DNA of 11,739 nucleotides from Flavobacteriales bacterium UBA7878. Lineage in GTDB: Bacteria > Bacteroidota > Bacteroidia > Flavobacteriales > Schleiferiaceae. Below, one piece after another: positions 7,755 through 11,739 of this stretch. Within the stretch, counting starts at the first letter, position 1. Each line of letters starts with the position of its first letter. Under the pieces are notes generated by a model. That model ran no database searches and had not been told where the DNA came from. It worked only from the letters and a program-made list of their open reading frames with translations. Made by a program: the position numbers and the translations under genes. Where the stretch lies: positions 1 to 11,739 of the forward strand of contig DLRW01000018.1 of NCBI GenBank assembly GCA_002501205.1, read 5' to 3'.

Positions 7755-8778
7755 GGATAAAACCCTCTTAATTACTGGTGGTACAGGCTCCTTCGGGAAT
7801 GCCGTTCTTCAACGATTTTTGAATACTGATCACTTTTCGGAAATTCGAATTTTCTCGCGTGATGAAAAGAAGCAAGACGATATGCGTAATCGTCTGAAGT
7901 CTGATAAACTGCGCTTTTATATTGGGGATGTCCGCGATTTCGAAAGTGTAGAGCCTGCCACAAGGGGGGTTGATTATATTTTTCATGCTGCCGCCTTAAA
8001 GCAAGTACCATCTTGTGAGTTCTTTCCAATGCAAGCGGTTAAAACCAATGTAGAAGGAACGCATAACGTTATTCGTGCTGCGGGTATGAACTCCGTGCGA
8101 AAGGTAATTTGTTTGAGCACCGATAAAGCAGCCTATCCTATTAATGCGATGGGAATTTCCAAAGCAATGATGGAAAAAGTGGCGATTGCGGAAAGCCGAA
8201 ACTTGAAGGATACAACCGTTTGCTTAACTCGCTACGGAAATGTAATGGCTTCCAGAGGCTCAGTAATTCCATTGTTTATTAATCAATTGAAATCGAATCA
8301 AGCTTTAACGGTTACGGATCCTAATATGACCCGTTTCTTGATGAGCTTGCATGATGCTGTCGATTTGGTACTGTTTGCATTTGAGCATGGGAACTCTGGA
8401 GACCTGTTTGTAAATAAAGCACCGGCTTCGACCATTGGTGATCTGGCCCAAGCCATGAAAGAACTATCGGGTCAGGATAACGAAATAAAAGTTATCGGAA
8501 CCCGCCATGGAGAGAAACTCTATGAAACGCTTTGTACTCGAGAAGAAATGATCAAAGCGGAGGATATGGGTGACTTTTACCGAATTCCAGCCGATAATCG
8601 TGATTTGAATTATGCTTTGTATTTCTCGGAAGGCGAAGCCAATATTTCAGAAATCGAAGATTATCACTCCCATAACACCAATCGATTGGACGTGGAAGGC
8701 GTTAAGAGTTTGGTGAAGAAGCTGGCATATGTTCGACAAGAGCTTTTTGGAGAGGAAGTGGAAGATTTTCTTGTATAG
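7747..8778 (+). CDS. capE: UDP-GlcNAc inverting 4,6-dehydratase/5-epimerase (CapE/WbjB/FnlA-like)
   Basis: Extended short-chain dehydrogenase/reductase of 343 aa, nearly identical in length to S. aureus CapE. It catalyses the first step of UDP-L-FucNAc synthesis: dehydration of UDP-GlcNAc at C4-C6 with inversion at C5, giving a UDP-4-keto-6-deoxy-L-arabino-hexulose. The NADP-binding loop GGTGSFG is at residues 11-17, with FSRDEKKQDDMR at 36-47, GDVRD at 60-64 and HAAALKQVP at 80-88. The catalytic region LSTDKAAYPINAMGISK spans 123-139. As in FlaA1/CapE enzymes, the usual SDR tyrosine is Met135 (MxxxK with Lys139), with Asp126 and Lys127 nearby. TRYGNVMASRGSV (about 181-193) and the C-terminal RHGEKLYETL are also family hallmarks. 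The C-terminus (DYHSHNTNRLDVEGVKSL) fits the CapE rather than the pseudaminic-acid PseB branch. CapF and CapG homologues downstream support the L-FucNAc route. Confidence 0.92.
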   Translation: MIKDKTLLITGGTGSFGNAVLQRFLNTDHFSEIRIFSRDEKKQDDMRNRLKSDKLRFYIGDVRDFESVEPATRGVDYIFHAAALKQVPSCEFFPMQAVKTNVEGTHNVIRAAGMNSVRKVICLSTDKAAYPINAMGISKAMMEKVAIAESRNLKDTTVCLTRYGNVMASRGSVIPLFINQLKSNQALTVTDPNMTRFLMSLHDAVDLVLFAFEHGNSGDLFVNKAPASTIGDLAQAMKELSGQDNEIKVIGTRHGEKLYETLCTREEMIKAEDMGDFYRIPADNRDLNYALYFSEGEANISEIEDYHSHNTNRLDVEGVKSLVKKLAYVRQELFGEEVEDFLV

Positions 8779-8823
8779 GGAAAAAGGAGTTTAGCAATCC
8801 AGAGAGCATTGGATAAATCAGCG

Positions 8824-9213
8824 ATGATAATAAAAGGTAATCGGCATATCGATTCGCGAGGATCTATTTCCTTTATCAATGACTTTGACATGTCGCAAGT
8901 CAAGCGTTTTTATAGCATTCAGCCCGAATTAGGAGTACGGCGAGCATGGCAAGGGCATAAACTGGAAAGCAAATGGTTCCATGTCATTAAAGGTCGTTTT
9001 CGGGTTAAGCTGAGGTCTTTGGAAACACAAGAATTGCTGGGCGATTATGAGTTAAATGACGCTCAACCAGAAGTGCTAAGCATCCCAATGGGAATGTACA
9101 ATGGTTTTGAGTCATTAGAAAAGGGTAGTCTTTTACTGGTTTTTTCCGATGCTACCTTGGAGCAATCCAAGTCTGATGATTACCGAGCAGATCTCACAGA
9201 TATCCCTTGGTAA
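8824..9213 (+). CDS. Small cupin protein, WxcM/FdtA-like putative sugar epimerase or isomerase
   Basis: Single-domain cupin of about 129 aa, resembling proteins annotated in Bacteroidota as 'sugar epimerase' or WxcM-like. Visible features are IDSRGSISFINDFD at 9-22, VKRFYSI at 26-32, RRAWQGHKLESKWFHVIKG at 39-57 and the C-terminal cupin strands up to LLLVFSD at 103-109. FdtA-type 3,4-ketoisomerases carry two catalytic histidines in an H-x-H arrangement. Here the corresponding positions appear to be Gln43 and His45, so the FdtA reaction is doubtful. The ATG at 8824 is preferred; an in-frame TTG at 8809 would add five residues. The gene sits between capE and capF homologues and may act on the 4-keto sugar intermediate, or modify or stabilise a pathway enzyme. 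That role is inference. The standard three-enzyme L-FucNAc pathway does not need it. Confidence 0.8.
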   Translation: MIIKGNRHIDSRGSISFINDFDMSQVKRFYSIQPELGVRRAWQGHKLESKWFHVIKGRFRVKLRSLETQELLGDYELNDAQPEVLSIPMGMYNGFESLEKGSLLLVFSDATLEQSKSDDYRADLTDIPW

Positions 9214-9259
9214 TAAAGTCTCAATCCAACTAATCTACTTCTAACAACAATATTTTACC

Positions 9260-10387
9260 ATGAAAAAAATTGGAATTACCGGCCAAAATGGTTTCGTTGG
9301 TTATCACCTGAGTCAAACCCTTAGCTTAGATAAAGAGCAATTTGACTTAGTTCCATTTGATAGAGGGTATTTTGATAATCCTGAAGGAATGGATGACTTT
9401 GTGCGCAATTGTGATGTAATTGTGCATTTGGCCGCCCTAAATCGCCATAATGATCCTGAGGAGATCTATCGAATGAATACCGGCTTAACTCAAAAGCTTA
9501 TCGAAGCCTTAGAGCGTACGGATAGTCGCCCTCATGTATTAATATCCTCTTCCACTCAGGAAGAGAGAGACAATATTTACGGAAAATCGAAGCGAGAAGC
9601 ACGCCAGGCATTGGCTGATTGGGCAAAGCGTTCAGGAGCGCTTTTTACTGGTATGGTAATTCCCAATGTTTTTGGTCCTTTCGGCCAGCCCTTTTATAAT
9701 TCGGTAGTGGCCACTTTCTGTCATCAAGTAGCGCATGATGATGTGCCTCGCATTGATGTTGATGGTAATCTAAAGCTTATTTATGTTGGGGAATTGGTAT
9801 CCGAAATTGTAAAGAATATCAATGAGTCTGTAAATGAGCCTGAACTGCTCGTGAATCATAGCTCTGAGTCGAAGGTTTCTGAAATATTGGCTTTACTTCA
9901 AGGCTATCGTGAGGTATATCAGGAGGGTGGAGAAATACCACAAATCAACTCTAAATTTGAGCATAATCTCTTCAATACCTACCGCTGCTATATGCCCAAA
10001 AAGGATTATTTCCCACGGCATTTTACCAAGCATAGCGATAATCGAGGGCATTTTGTAGAATTAATGCGAGCTGGAATATCCGGTCAAACCTCTTTTTCAA
10101 CCACACGCCCCGGGATTACCAGAGGCGAACATTTCCATACACGTAAGATTGAGCGATTTGCAGTAATTCAAGGTAAGGCGAGAATTCAGTTACGCAGAAT
10201 TGGAACCAATGAAGTTTTGGATTTTGAATTAGATGGTGAAAATCCATCTTATGTTGATATGCCCATTTGGTATACGCACAACATTAAAAATATTGGACAA
10301 GAAGAATTAATAACAGTATTCTGGATTAATGAGCCTTATAACCCAGAGGATCCAGATACCTGGTTTGAGAAAGTTGAACTAGATTAA
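9260..10387 (+). CDS. capF: Bifunctional UDP-4-keto-sugar 3-epimerase/4-reductase (CapF/WbjC/FnlB-like)
   Basis: Two-domain enzyme of 375 aa, close to S. aureus CapF (about 369). It epimerises C3 of the CapE product with its cupin domain, then reduces C4 with NADPH in its SDR domain, yielding a UDP-6-deoxy-L-talosamine derivative. The N-terminal SDR domain has the loop GITGQNGFVG at 5-14, HLAALNRHND at 56-65, serines 96-98, and YGKSK at 107-111 as the YxxxK motif. The C-terminal cupin (about 250-370) shows a complete metal site: GEHFHTRKIERFAVIQG at 289-305 contains His291, His293 and Glu298 with the expected spacing to Gly305, and His340 lies in WYTHN. The ATG start has an A/T-rich leader with no Shine-Dalgarno sequence. 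The gene ends in a double stop (TAA TAA), 17 bases before the next start. Confidence is high from the fused architecture and the CapE/CapG neighbours. Confidence 0.92.
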   Translation: MKKIGITGQNGFVGYHLSQTLSLDKEQFDLVPFDRGYFDNPEGMDDFVRNCDVIVHLAALNRHNDPEEIYRMNTGLTQKLIEALERTDSRPHVLISSSTQEERDNIYGKSKREARQALADWAKRSGALFTGMVIPNVFGPFGQPFYNSVVATFCHQVAHDDVPRIDVDGNLKLIYVGELVSEIVKNINESVNEPELLVNHSSESKVSEILALLQGYREVYQEGGEIPQINSKFEHNLFNTYRCYMPKKDYFPRHFTKHSDNRGHFVELMRAGISGQTSFSTTRPGITRGEHFHTRKIERFAVIQGKARIQLRRIGTNEVLDFELDGENPSYVDMPIWYTHNIKNIGQEELITVFWINEPYNPEDPDTWFEKVELD

Positions 10388-10404
10388 TAATACGGTAGTT
10401 TAAA

Positions 10405-11556
10405 ATGAAGAAGTTAAAGGTTTTAACCGTTGTAGGTACGCGTCCTGAGATCATTCGATTATCTAGAGTGATGCATGCTCTTGATGAAAGTCCTGCGATA
10501 GAACATATTACTGTACACACCGGGCAGAATTACGATTTTGAGCTTAATGAAGTATTCTATGAAGATTTAGGAGTACGGAAGCCAGATCATTTCTTGAATG
10601 CAGCTGGTGCTAATGCCACCGAAACGGTAGGTAAGATTTTAATTGCCATTGATCCAATTTTGGAGCAGGAACAGCCTGATGCATTTTTAGTCTTAGGTGA
10701 TACCAATTCCTGCTTATGTGCCATTCCCGCCAAGAAGCGTAAGATTCCTATCTTCCACATGGAAGCTGGTAATCGTTGCTTTGATCAAAGGGTTCCGGAA
10801 GAAACAAACCGGAAAATTGTTGACCATATAGCGGATATTAATCTCACTTATTCTTCCATTGCCCGCGAATACTTATTACGTGAAGGATTATCTCCCGATC
10901 GTATTATTAAAACGGGATCTCCAATGTTTGAAGTCCTGGATGCCTATAAGGACAAAATTGCTGCCTCGGATATTCTTCAGAAACTGAATTTGGAGAAGAA
11001 CCAATATTTCCTTGTTTCGGCACATAGGGAAGAAAATATATCCTCGGATCGAAACTTCTTCAACCTCCTGGAAACTTTAAACATTCTCGCGGAGGAGTAC
11101 CAGTTACCGATCATAGTTTCAACCCATCCGCGCACTCGCAAACGTTTGGAGCAAATAAAGGAAAGTAAGCAATCGGATATTAGCTTGAATAGTCTTATTC
11201 AGTGGCAAAAACCGATGGGATTCTCAGATTATAATGCCTTACAGGTAAATGCCAAGGCAGTATTGTCAGACAGCGGTACTATTTCGGAAGAGTCTTCAAT
11301 CTTAAATTTCCGTGCTCTGAATATTCGCGAGGCTCATGAACGCCCGGAGGCAATGGAGGAAGCCTCTGTTATGATGGTGGGCTTAAGCCCTGAGCGAATC
11401 TTACAGGGAATTAAGCAAGTTGAATTGCAATCTGTAGGAGAACAGCGAGACTTTAGACAAGTTGCCGATTACAGCATGCCAAACGTGTCTCAAAAAATGG
11501 TTAAGATCATTTTGAGTTATACGGATTATGTGAATAGAACGGTTTGGAAAGCTTAA
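10405..11556 (+). CDS. capG: UDP-N-acetyl-sugar 2-epimerase making UDP-L-FucNAc (CapG/WbjD/FnlC-like)
   Basis: Non-hydrolysing UDP-GlcNAc 2-epimerase-family enzyme of 383 aa with GT-B fold. In this context it should catalyse C2 epimerisation of the CapF product to UDP-L-FucNAc. Motifs are VGTRPEIIR at 10-18, HTGQNYD at 38-44, LGDTNS at 97-102 (Asp99), HMEAGNRCFDQRVPEETNRK at 118-137 (Glu120, Glu132, Glu133), SAHREEN at 205-211, STHPRT at 239-244 and LSDSGTISEE at 287-296. The NRCFDQRVPEE form, rather than the GLR of housekeeping WecB, fits the FnlC/CapG subgroup. Its position as third gene of the capE-capF set supports that over ManNAc production. The stop at 11554-11556 is followed two codons later, in the same frame, by the probable TTG start of the next gene. 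Confidence 0.9.
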   Translation: MKKLKVLTVVGTRPEIIRLSRVMHALDESPAIEHITVHTGQNYDFELNEVFYEDLGVRKPDHFLNAAGANATETVGKILIAIDPILEQEQPDAFLVLGDTNSCLCAIPAKKRKIPIFHMEAGNRCFDQRVPEETNRKIVDHIADINLTYSSIAREYLLREGLSPDRIIKTGSPMFEVLDAYKDKIAASDILQKLNLEKNQYFLVSAHREENISSDRNFFNLLETLNILAEEYQLPIIVSTHPRTRKRLEQIKESKQSDISLNSLIQWQKPMGFSDYNALQVNAKAVLSDSGTISEESSILNFRALNIREAHERPEAMEEASVMMVGLSPERILQGIKQVELQSVGEQRDFRQVADYSMPNVSQKMVKIILSYTDYVNRTVWKA

Positions 11557-11562
11557 AGTAAA

Positions 11563-11739
11563 TTGAACAAGACCACGCTCAAACAGAATTTGTTTAATTC
11601 CTTCGGCAAGTCGACCAAGAAGAAGATTGTTCTTTTTGAAAGCGATGATTGGGGAATGATCCGCACGCGATCCAAGAAATCATTGGATACGCTTAGGGGC
11701 AAGGGCTATTTAGTAGACCATTGCAGTTATAATCGCTTT
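11563..11739 (+). CDS. N-terminal fragment of a probable polysaccharide-deacetylase-like protein (cut by the window end)
   Basis: An open frame of 59 codons runs from a TTG at 11563 to the end of the window without a stop. The translation has a basic N-terminus (TLKQN, then KSTKKK) followed by KIVLFESDDWGMIRTRSKK. The ESDDWG-IR motif resembles the start of Bacteroidota proteins annotated as polysaccharide (de)acetylases, in which an early Asp-Asp follows the first beta strand. No signal peptide is apparent. No ATG is available upstream in this frame because the capG stop lies two codons before the TTG. If the start is not TTG 11563, another near-cognate codon such as the TTG at 11590 would have to serve. 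The location suggests modification of the repeat unit, for example N-deacetylation of an acetamido sugar, but that is inferred. Only the N-terminus can be judged. Confidence 0.6.
   Translation, partial: MNKTTLKQNLFNSFGKSTKKKIVLFESDDWGMIRTRSKKSLDTLRGKGYLVDHCSYNRF

Noticed and set aside
10405..11556. Housekeeping WecB (UDP-GlcNAc to UDP-ManNAc) as an alternative identity for the 2-epimerase
   Set aside because: The NRCFDQRVPEE form of the active-site segment and the position directly after capE and capF homologues fit CapG/FnlC better.

Overview
The window is a continuous block of surface-polysaccharide (O-antigen or capsule) biosynthesis genes, all on the + strand. It holds ten complete genes and the start of an eleventh. 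No RNA gene, mobile element, CRISPR array or tandem repeat was seen, and no gene-free gap exceeds about 95 bases. The proteins resemble those of Bacteroidota, probably a marine Flavobacteriales-type organism. Supporting this are a moderate-to-low GC content, start codons mostly preceded by A/T-rich leaders without a clear Shine-Dalgarno sequence, and a small cupin protein of a type I recall from Bacteroidota sugar clusters. The genus cannot be fixed from this sequence.

Layout: (1) 8-2373 is a TDP-Fuc4NAc pair: a WecE-like aminotransferase making TDP-4-amino-4,6-dideoxygalactose, and a WecF-like GT56 transferase that would use the N-acetylated sugar. A strong hairpin lies between them. (2) 2417-5185 is the assembly and export pair: a WzxC/TuaB-type flippase and a Wzy-like polymerase, separated by one in-frame stop and one codon. 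(3) 5263-7754 encodes two GT4-like glycosyltransferases; the second overlaps the next gene by 8 bases. (4) 7747-11556 is a UDP-L-FucNAc module: CapE-like dehydratase, a small cupin protein, CapF-like bifunctional reductase/epimerase, and CapG-like 2-epimerase. (5) 11563 to the window end is the N-terminus of a probable polysaccharide-deacetylase-like protein, cut by the window edge.

Together the genes imply a Wzx/Wzy-dependent heteropolysaccharide whose repeat unit contains two amino-deoxy sugars, Fuc4NAc (from a dTDP donor) and L-FucNAc (from a UDP donor). Not in the window, and so expected in the flanks or elsewhere in the genome, are RmlA/RmlB, the Fuc4N N-acetyltransferase, the initiating sugar-phosphate transferase, and chain-length or export proteins.

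Most of the region is a recognisable pathway. The points most worth a second look are the cupin protein between capE and capF, which lacks one of the two histidines of the FdtA active site, and the 14-position hairpin between the wecE- and wecF-like genes. After these come the in-frame single-stop junctions at wzx/wzy and capG/deacetylase, and atypical catalytic motifs in the two GT4-like enzymes.
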